From Hermatobates lingyangjiaoensis (taxonomy: Eukaryota; Arthropoda; Insecta; Hemiptera; Hermatobatidae), in contig JAPFBL010000377.1 of NCBI GenBank assembly GCA_026182355.1, positions 62,001 through 126,000 on the forward strand: a stretch of 64,000 bases of DNA, written 5' to 3'. The translations under genes and the position numbers were made by a program. This document shows, one piece after another, positions 1 through 11,323 of this stretch. The notes under the pieces are model-generated. The model saw only the letters and a program-made list of their open reading frames with translations. It made no database searches and was not told where the DNA came from. How positions within the stretch are numbered: the first letter of the stretch is position 1; each line of letters opens with the position of its first letter.

Positions 1-1433
1 CAATATTACAAAGTTACCTCTTAGATAGTTGTAATAGAATAAAAAATAAAAAAACTTCTATCTTCAATAGTAGATTGATACAGATTCAATTCTGATTTTT
101 AGCAAATGTCTTGTGTCAATCTGCTATTGACGATAAACGTTAAAGAAGGAATTTACATACCTTTGAGATTGGCACTTGTAAAAGTTTTAATAAGTATGTG
201 GGGGTCATGTGTTAATTTTCACAATCTTCTATAGTTCAGCTTCGAATGCTGTTTACTCATTTGCACTCTATCCAGTGATGGGATTCATCACCGGTTCGGA
301 CTGTAGCTTTCGAATTATAGTACTTGGGCTAAACCTGTTCAAGGATAGGCGACTTTGAATCAAACTTCACCGATTTAAAATTACAATTTTAGTATTTTTT
401 GTAAAACATATGCCAAACCTACAGAACCTTTGAAATCCAAATATTGTGCTGTTGATTTCTCTTTCATTTTAATTTGCGAATGTACTGGAAAGTTCAATTC
501 TCTTGTTTCAACCAAAGATTGTGAATTTTTGTATCTGCTTGGCGATTCATTCTTCCCATTAAGGCAGAGTTCTAGGTTTGATGGTTTACGGTATATCCAT
601 GCAGTTAAAGTTTGAAGTATGAAGCCGAGTTGTTCTCAGGTTATGAACTATTCCTTCAAAACTCTTGGTTAAGACAGAAATTTCTCCCATCTATTTGGTA
701 CAGGTATGCAGTTTTTTAATATTAATTCACTCGCTCGCTCTACTCGTACCTTGAAGAAATTTTCGAACAGGACTCCTAAGGGAGAACTCATTGTTCCACC
801 ATCTATCTGCTGATCCATCATAATTTTCGAAGAGACGTGTCACTTCTGTGCGTATTGTTCTAAAAGTAACAATAAGGACTGCTTTTGAGATATCAATTTT
901 AAGCTGCTATTTATCTCAGTATATTTCCCCAAAATAAATTGTATTGTTCTGTAAACTGGTGAAAAGTGACTCTACATCAAGAGGAGCCGTGCTGACTATT
1001 GAACTAGACTCTTTCGATGGGTCCAAAAAAAAGTATGTATACGAGGACGAACGCAAAAGTTACAGGTAATTTCAATTATATATATTCTATGCCCAAGAAA
1101 AATTCTTGAAGTTTTCTTGGGCACTGAAAAATAAATTCAAGTAGATCCCTGAGAAGCTCTCTGATCATTTACATTGTTTGTAGATACATTTATACAATAA
1201 TATGGAATGACTTTCAATGACATTTTCTTTAAGTGTACTGATGAAATTTAAGATCAATTGTTCTTAGCTTCTCAATATCGATTTTGTGTTTCTGACATTT
1301 TTAGGCTCAATTTCAGACGAAAAACAAAAGTTTTGTACAAACCAATAAATTTACTAGAGAAGAACTAGTTTTAAATTCTGTTCTTTATGTGCTCTAGTCA
1401 TAGATTTCCAGTATGCATATCAGTCTTACTGAC
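1..1433. other. AT-rich intergenic DNA, no gene recognised
   Basis: I see no exon with convincing splice sites and no domain in any frame. The longest open frame (61 codons near 430-615) has no recognisable motif. The right end runs into a PLE remnant, so part of this may be older unrecognised element sequence. Confidence 0.4.
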
Positions 1434-1812
1434 CGTAACCTTAATTTTGGCTTGAACTGCCACTATATCTCTAAACCTCCTACTTATGGGAAATATGTAG
1501 AACTGGAATCACTCCTTGAAAGTATAATTCAGCATGGGAAAGAAGGAAAATTCAAGATAAGTGAAGGAGGAATCCGAGAATAAATACAGAAAGAGGCTAC
1601 TATTTCTCGTGGAAACTTTAAAAGCAATATCCTAAAGAAACTTCACAGAAATGCTGCTAGAACACTCAAAGAGGACACTTCAATGACTATAAGAAAGGCT
1701 GAGTAGACGTCATGATTTGTGCTCATGAATACTTAAGCAAGATTAAAGATATCCTCAGTGACAGTACAAAGTTTCGTAGAATAACCAGGAACCCCATTGA
1801 AAATATCAAAAA
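1434..1812 (+). pseudogene. PLE N-terminal region, decayed
   Basis: Conceptual translation shows the part of a Penelope-like polyprotein that precedes the reverse transcriptase fingers. It has a leader containing NLNFGLN, then YVELESLLE, then after a stop and a frame change a basic stretch ending TIRKAE. The last part reads EYLSKIKDILSDSTKFR followed by NPIENIKK. In PLEs this order (N-terminal helix, the I-K-A-D-K block, the Y-x-x-K-L-x-x-I-L-x-D-T-x-K-F block) is characteristic. The reading frame is broken by stops near 1579 and 1702, so this is a relic. The rest of the RT is missing; sequence after about 1812 is unrelated. Confidence 0.65.
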
Positions 1813-1936
1813 AGGGCATTTTTTTGTTACATTTATTTTTGATATATATTTGTGCTACTGTCATCGGCGAGCATGCAAGACATTTGCTACTCTGGCTCCG
1901 ATTTTGGGAATATAGTGATAATTTTTTTTATTTAAC

Positions 1937-3438
1937 ACTAGCTGATCTACCCGGCTTTACCCGGGAAACAATATAATTCCAACTCTAATAAAAAATTACA
2001 TATAACTAAAACAATTTAAATTTTCTATAGTTTCGTTACACTTAACTTTTTTGAGACATACAAAATTAAAATTATAGATTACGCAAAATGGATATAATCT
2101 AATACTGATTATATATTGCGCATACTGTCTAATAATATTGGAAGTTGATATATTGGATTAAACAAATAATAAAAAGAATATTTTTTGCCGAACAATACAT
2201 CCAGAAATGTTGAAAGAAGTCTAAGCTCATTAAATGTGACATGTCTTACCTGTTGAATATAATGATACAATTTTAAACCCCTAAATCGTTTCAATTAGGA
2301 ACCAGTTAGTTGAAGAGGCTAAACCATATCACATTACACTTCATTCAATAATTTCAATTTGAAGACTTCACACAGTTTTAAATGTTTAATTAAAATTATA
2401 TCAGTAAACAAAATTGACTCTTAAAAGTTTGTATAACAATATTTTGATGAAATATGATTTGTTTATGAAGAAGCATTGTATTGACAAGTGTCAATTGAGT
2501 TCTAAATGTTAAATTCTAACATTTAGTAATGATATCATTCTATCATTATGTAATGATAAGAGTTATTATGTTAAGAACTGTATTTATACCCACAAATACA
2601 TTCAGTGATTAAGTTTTATATATGAACATTTTGATTTGAATATTTCTTCATCCATTTTTTATGCTGTATATATTCCCTTATAAGTTTTACTGATTTAGAC
2701 ATTCATAAACGTCTTCTAGTTAGATATCATCGATATATATAATAACTTATCATTTTGCCTATATGGAGTAGGGCCGGATATTAATTACTAAATATTAAAT
2801 ATTTTAAACAAACGACTTAATCAATCAGGAATATATAAAGAAGACTTATATCCATTAAACTTAAACAAAATACTTTAACTATTCTTTTAAGATTAGAATT
2901 AATGGTTCAAATACTATCATTATTATTCGTAATACTATTATACATACTTAAAGTTAATAAGTTATTATTTAACGCATAACTTTCTTTACTGCTTAAAGCA
3001 AGTTAAACCAATTAGATATAAAAGTTAATTGTAAACTAATGATAATAACTAAAGCTTTGTTAAAGTTAATAAGAAACCCATATAAAATTACAATAATTGT
3101 CTTTAATATCAATCTAAAAATAATAATAAAATTTCTGGTACCTGGTTATTTCCAATGAAGCATGTTGAAATATTATCATAAAGAATAACCTACCTGCGGC
3201 TGCCACTACCAATTAAAGTCAAAATGTAAACAAACAGGTTATGCAGCAAACCTTATCTATTATAATATTTTTGGGATATTACCTGAACTACAACTCTGAT
3301 TTTTAAAAAACTTTACATAAACCTTCCCGGGGATATACTTAATAATTTACTAAACTTTCACGGCGATTGGATGTATGGTTTTTTAATCTATCGAGTATAA
3401 ACAGGTAGGCATACATTCATTTTTATATATATAGATTA
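1937..3438 (+). repeat. dispersed repeat with CCCGG head, copy 1
   Basis: It begins ACTAGCTGATC followed by a short GC block with two CCGG-containing words, and ends in a TATATATAGATTA tail. The same head, several internal blocks (for example the words around 2990-3020 and 3190-3260) and the same tail recur at 20546-21925 in the same orientation. I found no coding capacity. This head and tail pattern is widespread in invertebrate genomes, but I cannot assign a class from sequence alone; a decayed LINE or non-autonomous element is possible. Confidence 0.65.
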
Positions 3439-3648
3439 TTATTCAGATATTTGAAGATAGCAATAAATTAACACTTCCACTGTGTCCACCCAAAAATATT
3501 GCTATACCTATTCTTAAAAGTATGTATTTAAAAAAGGCAGGTGTGATCACTGATTTGCGAGTTGGCTATTAGTACCAAATGTTTGAGGTTAATGGCTTGT
3601 GGTTTGGTTGTGGCTCTAAATTTATTACATAGGAAATCGAAAATCTTC

Positions 3649-5226
3649 GCTCGATATTTTTTTTTTTTTTTTGTCAGAAAACAGCATGCTCCACCCGAAG
3701 GCACCACACGCATAAAAATCTTCAATGCTACACAACAATCTCCATCATGCTATGCAAATACAGCTTAAACAACAACAAAATAACCACAATGACAATAGAG
3801 CACACAGATAATACAGGCTATCATAATCAACCCAGTAAATTAAAATATTTGTTAACCACTTCCCCGAAGGCACCGACTAGGCCCTCCTCCAACAAAGCTG
3901 CAAGCTGCGGGGGCCACGCACCTCCGGCAGTCCCCACTTTTCTCTCCATCCTACTCCTCTCTGAGTTTAACTCAACGCAGTCGGACAGGAGGTGTTGAAC
4001 TGTTTGAGGTGACCTACCGTCACAGCTACACCCTGGAGAGTTCACAAGTTTCAGGCGGTCGAGATAGTGGCCAAATCTCCCATGCCCTGTTAGAAACTGG
4101 GTCTGTCTCCAGTCCACTTTGAGGTTCTTTTTCTTTCTCTGACTGACAGATGGTAGAAATCTTTTTGTAAGTTGAGCATTGGTCGCCTCTTCCCACAACT
4201 TCTGCCAGCACTCCATGCTACGTTCATGGGCCCACTGCTTGAGGGCAGTGTTTGGCATGTGAGAGTAGATTGGCTCTGTATTTATCTGTTGGGCCGCTCT
4301 TTTGGCCAGCTGGTCAGCCAACTCGTTCCCTTCTATACCAATGTGGCTCTTGACCCAGGTAAAATAAACTGTTGCCCTTGCTTTTAAACTGTCCAGTTTT
4401 TGTCTTATTAAGTTGATCAAAGGTGAATGATTTTTGTTGCCCTGTAGACATTCTAGAGTAATCCTGCTATCTGTGTTTATGCGGACCGAGCAGCCGACCT
4501 CTACTGTCCCCGTTGCCCAGATGACCGCTTGCAATATTGCGAGTTGCTCTGCCTGGTTGTTGGAGCACACTGAAGCCAGTCTAAATCCTTGTTCAGAGAC
4601 TACCCTCTCTCCTTCCAGCACTACAAACGCACAGCCTACCATGTCGTCCATTTTGAATACTTCATATTTGACTTTAGCTTTGGAGTCCAAGAGAATGGGT
4701 GAAAATAACTTTGGATGATGCCTATATCTGGGTTCCAATGGTCTTTCTAGAATAGTGCCCTCCATCCCGTCTACCTTTCCTCCGTCTTTAACTGTACTAA
4801 TGTCCGCCAGTTCCTGAGTCATGATTCTGATTGGCTTGACACCTGCTATTACACAAGCCGCATTGTAAGAGATAGTTCTATATCCTTTAATTAGCCGAAT
4901 AGCCATCATCCGTTGTACCCTTTCAAGTTTCCTCCTATTCTTTTTAACTTCCAGTCCACTATTCCAAATGGGCACCGCATATAATACTAGCGGTATGAAG
5001 GCACCATTATAAATAGTTTTAAGGGCTTTGTGGCTTAAGCCCCAGTGCACCCTGGCAATTCTAGCGAGATTATTCACTAGCTGCATACTTTTTTCCGCGA
5101 AAACCTTGATATGGTAGCCCCAGTCCATTTTTTGGTCGATGTAGACTCCTAGATATTTTAAAACCTCTACCTGTTGCAGTTGATTTCCCAATAGGTTGAT
5201 GTTCACATTTCCGGGGGCTCGATATT
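3649..5226 (-). mobile_element. 5'-truncated R1-like LINE with target-site duplication
   Basis: This is a non-LTR retrotransposon inserted on the minus strand. The 10-bp word GCTCGATATT flanks it at 3649-3658 and 5217-5226 and is the target-site duplication. Next to the left copy is a run of T (3659-3672), the poly(A) tail of the minus-strand element, followed by a 3' UTR up to the stop at 3827. The 5' end (5216) lies inside the reverse transcriptase, so endonuclease and most of the RT are absent. Truncation, tail and duplication together are the hallmark of target-primed reverse transcription. The open frame is still uninterrupted, so the insertion looks recent. Confidence 0.9.
3827..5206 (-). 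pseudogene. LINE RT C-terminus plus RNase H
   Basis: An open frame of 459 codons encodes the end of an R1/LOA-type ORF2. Residues about 15-130 are the RT thumb and connection (EVLKYLGVYIDQ, then VQRMMAIRLIKGYRT). Residues about 180-300 are RNase H: the Glu in NNQAEQLAI, the Asp in INTDSRITLE and the Asp in IEGNELADQLAK are present. A Cys/His cluster follows near residues 390-415 (CSCDG...HLLSDC). The first RNase H Asp, normally in TDGS before KMDDMVGCAF, is missing and looks like a small in-frame loss. The true start lies upstream and is truncated, so the ATG here is not a functional start. Confidence 0.85.
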
Positions 5227-5945
5227 ATATACTGCTGTATGTAAATGTAATTTGTAAACATACTATTATCATGATAATATCAATTAGAAAATGTAATATT
5301 AATTGATTTGACACGTATAATATAATCAATTTTGTACTCACGAAACAAATTATAAAGTACATTTCTGAGTGCTCCGATTTGATCCAAAAACTATAAAGTT
5401 CTTCAAACCATTCATTTTTGGTTTATTCCCATCGGTTATATAGATTTTCGCAATAAATATTGTTTTAGGAGCAAAACTGTGGCTCATTAACTGATAGCCA
5501 TTTTTTAAGTTATGGACATATCACAATACCTGAGTGATTCTTACCTTTGCTCAAGTTTATTAGATAAAGAGTAACTGCATAGAACAAACTCTCAACCAAA
5601 ACCTTTCCGGAAGGAGCCCGAAAGATTTTCCATCTGCCATATAAAAGTCGCAAGGTCATGACTAAGATTCAAACGTTAAACCTTCAGTACGTTGGTAGGT
5701 TGATTTTGATAGCAAACACGCTACCACTGGACCTGACCTATTCTTCAATCAAAGGAATTGAATTCAGTTGGCCAACCAAGTAAGGTTTGACATTTCAAAG
5801 TTCTTCAAATGGTATACTTAACGCATACATTACTAAGAAAATTTAAAAATAAATGAGTTACGAGACCTCAAAACATAAAAATCTGTTTAAAAAATAAAGC
5901 AAAAATTACCTTAGTTTTGTACTATTTTCAGTAAAAAAATTTCAT
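5227..5945. other. intergenic DNA downstream of GTF2H2, nothing seen
   Basis: AT-rich DNA between the LINE insertion and the GTF2H2 poly(A) signal. No ORF, domain or internal repeat was recognised. Confidence 0.5.
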
Positions 5946-5951
5946 TTTATT
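5946..5951 (-). terminator. poly(A) signal of GTF2H2
   Basis: AATAAA on the minus strand about 130 bases after the GTF2H2 stop codon, a normal distance for a short 3' UTR. Confidence 0.55.
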
Positions 5952-6077
5952 TTGGTAAAATAAGGATTGTAAGTTTTTTTTACAAAATGATTAGAAAGAA
6001 TAAACAAATTTAAATTTCACTAAATACATATTTACAGAACATATATTACAAATTATACAAATGGATGATATTTATCT

Positions 6078-6206
6078 TCAGTCTTCTGATTTGTTGGTAA
6101 ACGTATCTCTATTTGTTGCACAACCAGGGCATACGTGCAAAGTATCATGTATTAACATGTCACAATCTAAGCAAAAGAATCTCCAGCAAATCTCACATCG
6201 ATAGAC
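6078..6206 (-). CDS. GTF2H2: GTF2H2 exon 7 and stop
   Basis: Encodes [16 protein letters not shown], then HVCPGC and a short tail ending KSED and TGA (6078-6080). The Cys/His spacing is that of the p44 C4 RING. Acceptor TTTCAG. Confidence 0.93.
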   Translation of the reverse strand, partial: VYRCEICWRFFCLDCDMLIHDTLHVCPGCATNRDTFTNKSED

Positions 6207-9200
6207 CTGAAAACAAGCAAATGTCATGTACTTATTATTGGTAACTTATGTATGATTACTTCAATATAATTGAGATAAACGTCTGTAAATGGCAATATGT
6301 CTGTGCAGGGTAGTCATTTGTATAGGTGCTGAACCATTTAACCTGTAAGATTTATAGATTATCCGGTTTTATGGAGACAAGCAAAAAAATATGGTTAAAA
6401 GATAAAATAAACATTGAAGTAGAAAACTAATGTAAAATTAGTATGGACAAGTGACTACTCTTCTATTAAGTGTATATTTTATCTTTATAAATACAAATAT
6501 AGCATGAAAATTAAAAATAGCCAAGGAATTTGATCTAAAGATACGCATCAAAAAAGCGAAAACAGACGGCTGATAATTTACAACCAGCTCACGAATCTAA
6601 TAGATTATAGATTCATGTCTATAATAGTTTAATACAGGTCCCACAAAGAGGAATGGGGTGCAGCCGGTACGCCTCACGAGGTTCCATATGAGTCTAGGAG
6701 GCACATACATATCAAAGTTCTAGATATGACTTTTGGAGTTCATGATATGAATGTTAGAAAGTCTTGCACTGACACACTCCCTCTCAAGGGTCCTGGATTA
6801 ATCTGTTGATTATATAATAGTTTAAAGCGACTACACTTTCGGATAAGTGAAAACTTGGTTTACTTACATACTTGTCGACAGATTTAAAAGGAACCAAGCA
6901 GGAGTAACAGGAGGATGCAGCTGCCTCTTCAATAGCTAGCTGGGTAAAGGGGTCGACGGGAAAGAGGTGGTGGTATGATCTGGCCAGGTGAGGAGCAGAG
7001 ACGAGAGTGAGACCGCACACGCTGCATTCGACAGGCAGTTCACAGTATTTACTTCTGCACTGGGGACACGAGTATCCTCCTCCGTCCAGTTTGCCGAGAG
7101 GGTCATCACTATGACTGTAACCATTAAAATAGTTATTATGCAATACTCAAATCACTTAATCAAGACACTGAGCTCAAGCTGGTGAGCGATATGCAAAATT
7201 TTACACTTCATCCTCCAATAATGTACAATATCAAGTACCAGTTTAGATCCCTTCTCTAATAAATTGGAGTAATGCGTAATATATAACTCACAATGAAAAT
7301 CAACACAATTGTGATGTATGTTCATAGCTACAAAGAAAAAATAGTAAAGTAAAAAATCATTGAAGCCAATAGTATCTAAGGTCAAATATTTTACAATAAA
7401 ACAGCTATCAATTTTAAGCCGCTTTTCTGGTGATTCAATAAAATTAAAATGTTGTATTAGATGTAGTCTTAATAGGAATATTTCATTAGTTTAAAATATT
7501 GGGAAAGCAATATTATATTAAAAATGAAAACTATGGGGTTCTATCTGTAGCATCATGAGAAGGTGGTGAATAAGCATCTTCTTAAGGGAGCACATAGTTA
7601 TCAGAAGGACCAAGCAGTAGAGAAGCAATTTTTTAAATAATCAAGGTTAAATACCTAAGGATATGGTGAAGGATTCGTACATAAGAAAGGTCTGGATCCA
7701 GTAAAATTGACATCATATCTTTCTCAAGAAGAAAGGGAGTAAGTTTCAAAAACCTTCATTAAAAATATTAAACTAGAACTCTCAGAGGTATGAAAAAACG
7801 CTGGAATTTGTTTAGATGAAAGTCCAAAGTGAAAAAGTAATGAAACAAACATTTTACACAAACAATGTTTTGCTGTAATCACCCTACGAGTCACACTATT
7901 AGACGGATTGATTTTAATGAAATTTGACTGCCACATAACTTTGGTGTGAAAAAAACAATGTTTTAGGACAATATTGAATATCATAGGAGAAAGGAGAGGA
8001 TAGACATTATCGTACTTCACATCAATATTGGTTCTAATTTTTCCTCACTAGCTTAATCATTCTAGAAACTTGAAAATGTTTAGATAACAGCGTCTTCATG
8101 TGATTATTTGCATTGTACAAATTTCATGAATTTTGAGTTATTACTAGAAAAATATAACGTTTGAAATGGCATACTAAGTTCCACATGTAATGACGTCAAA
8201 TTTGCGGACTTGGATGTATAAAAATTTCAAAATAAGTGAATACCAACAATAATTTTTCTTTTTCAGAATATGATAATAATCATATTTGAAAATAATATAA
8301 ATTTGGAATTAAAATAATTTATATTTGAAGATAACTAATTAACAAATATTCACATTTTTAAAAAAATATTACTCTAAAATGCAAAATTAATAACAATTTT
8401 TAATATTTGTAGTTAGTAACATGAACTAACCATTTTTTTTTTAAATTATTATTGTTGGAACGAAATATAATTGTGGCTGTTATTAATTCACCATAAGAAT
8501 GCTGCTTTACCTGCATTCATTGATACAGTTTCAATCTTTTAGATGTTTGTATAGTTAAGATAAAGTAGACCAGGGGTGCTCAGTATGTCGATCACGATAT
8601 ACCAGTCGATCACCAAAGTGTTATTTACAGATCGCATGACATTAAGAAAATAACAACAGCCTATAATTTATCCCGTCACTGATCAACCTACAGAGTTGTA
8701 AGTAGAATGAATTCTAATTCTTTTGATACTTAAGTCACTGTGCAACAGAAAAAGTGGCTCTAAGTGCCACTAATACTAATAAGCTGGTCATTAAATTTCC
8801 ATTTACTCTTTACTTTTAATTTTTTTTTTCAAATTAAGAAAGGGTATAAAACTAGTGGGAAATCTAATCCGAGTAAGAAGAAAAAATGCATCACTTTCAT
8901 ATGAAATGGGAAGAGTTTTTTTTTTCAAGATGAAATATTGATATATCATCATAAGTTGTATGAATCCACATAAAACACATTTATAATTAAATTCAGTTAG
9001 TAGATCATTGTCTTGTTCATGTCATAAGTAACTCGCATGCAGAAAATGTGCAAACATCCCTGAAGTAGACGGTCTGCTTCTAAAATAACTTGCATTTCCA
9101 AACAGTGAACGAACCATATCTAAAATGGTATTGCTCATTAAATTAAGGGGTTCAATAGTATAAGGCACTACTAAGAATAAACCGTAGAGATTAAAATTAT

Positions 9201-10829
9201 TATTAATGTTATAACAATATGGTTTCATTATTTATAAGTTACTTGGAAAGCACTGATATACATAAAATAATTATTGATACTTCAGTTAGTCAATAACTGT
9301 TGGTCTGAAAAAATTCTCTATACCATTAACATGCCCTATGACAAATAGTTCCTCATTTTAGACTAAACGATGTACTTTATCACTATCAAGGAAGGAATTC
9401 ATAACCCAAGACACAAAATAAATTTACTCAATTTATTTCACTTCCCAAAGTAATAAAAAACTAATCGTAAAGTTGATAAAATAACTCTCCACAAACTATG
9501 AATGCAGAATGACTGCATACTGTAATGTTCAAAATATCTTCTATATAGATCTGTGTGACACAATCACGGAACTACATAATCAAAGAAATCAGCAATAATA
9601 AGGTAATTCAAGCTTTGTCGATCAAAGGAACATATGTGCCCATCATGTTTAATTAATTAAAAATTAATAGAAAGAAAGCAATCAAATTTTTATCAAACCA
9701 CCGTTCTGAAGGTAATAGCAACTAAGTAATTTTATTGGAAACAAACAGTATTACTGTACTTTATAAAACAAATAATAAAAGCTTACTTCTTTGCTAGACC
9801 GCTGTAGAGCCATCCCAATTTAGAAAGTCTACTGATTAGGTTTCTCTTTTTAAATTATGAATAAGAAAAACCTATTCCGAAAGACTTCAAGGGTTGGACA
9901 TAATTTAAAACCGGTTGGATGAGGATGAGGATAATATGAGGATCCAGGAACAAAATACTTACCAGTTGCACATGGCAAGAGAAGAAGATTTGGTATCGGA
10001 AGGATTGTGATGTGGAAACCCCATTTTGACTAGAGCAGTCGTATCGTGACCCTTGGATGACAAAGGAGGAGGTTCAACATGACAACGAAGAAGATGTCTC
10101 AGATGACAGTCATCCAAAGCAACTGAATATGAGCCACCTGTTTCTTTAGACATGAGATTACAAACCCGCACCTCGGCGCACAAGCCAACAACGGAGACGC
10201 TCACGCGGTTCGCCTTGAGATTCTGTGAAACATAATCAATTCGTACATTACCTTTCAGTTAAAAAAAAAAAAGTAATATTACATGTAAAGTAAATACATG
10301 AAAATCAAGAACATCAGTAATTTCTTCGACATCCTGCACCTATAATGCGAAGTTAAAGTCGGTAGTGAATTAGTCAACAGTGCACTGAGTGCAGAGAAAT
10401 AAGAATCGGAGTAGAGGCGTTTTTCAAGGAGAGCTTTGGAGTCGGAATCACAAGCACACTAAATGCTTCTTGCATCGGACATGGAATCTCCAAACACACT
10501 AACATATAGACTTTAGATGGCTACGTATATAGAGGTATTGCCTATTTTCATAAGACAATCTCAATATAAGAATTCAAAAATCACTAAAATAAAGCATATA
10601 ATCTACAATAAACATCTTCAAATGGATTGTAACGTTTAAACTCATTCCAGATTCCTCCATATCTATTTTCTTAATAAAGCTCATTCTTTTCAATTATTAT
10701 TTAGTATTACTTTTTTTTTAAGCTTCTAAGTATTATTTAGGACGTAAAAGCATGTACTATAGAGTACGGATGTTACTAAGTGAAATTAGAAGTTACTATG
10801 AGCTCGAATGAGCGCATGTGATTTTTAAT

Positions 10830-10894
<65 letters not shown>

Positions 10895-11240
10895 ACTTAA
10901 AATATCCAGGAAACAACGAGTTTCCTGCCGTTGTGTTTCCGGCGTGCTTGGTCGCCCTTTCTCTCTTTTCTCCTGAAGACGGATCATCCGAAAATTTGAG
11001 TTTGTAAGTGTGTCTCTTTCTATGTGTGTTGCTTTTCTTCGTTTGTGAACCGATATATATATATATATATATATATATGATCAAACCACAATATGAAATG
11101 GGAAAACAAGACTAAGATCTTTCAACCGTAACAAGCGGTCTTTGAAGACCGCTTGTTACGGTTGAAAGATCTTAGTCTTGTTTTCCCATTTCTTATTGTG
11201 GTTTGATTATTGATTGTTGTTTCACGTGTTTATGTGAAAT

Positions 11241-11282
<42 letters not shown>

Positions 11283-11283
11283 G

Positions 11284-11323
<40 letters not shown>

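Noticed and set aside
430..615. 61-codon open frame near the left end
   Set aside because: No recognisable motif, no supporting splice structure, and expected by chance.
3747..4718. Several plus-strand open frames opposite the LINE
   Set aside because: They are shadows of the minus-strand RT/RNase H reading frame.
7724..8020. 98-codon open frame on the minus strand in GTF2H2 intron 5
   Set aside because: Composition is mixed but no domain or family pattern was recognised on either strand. Too weak to call a gene or transposase.
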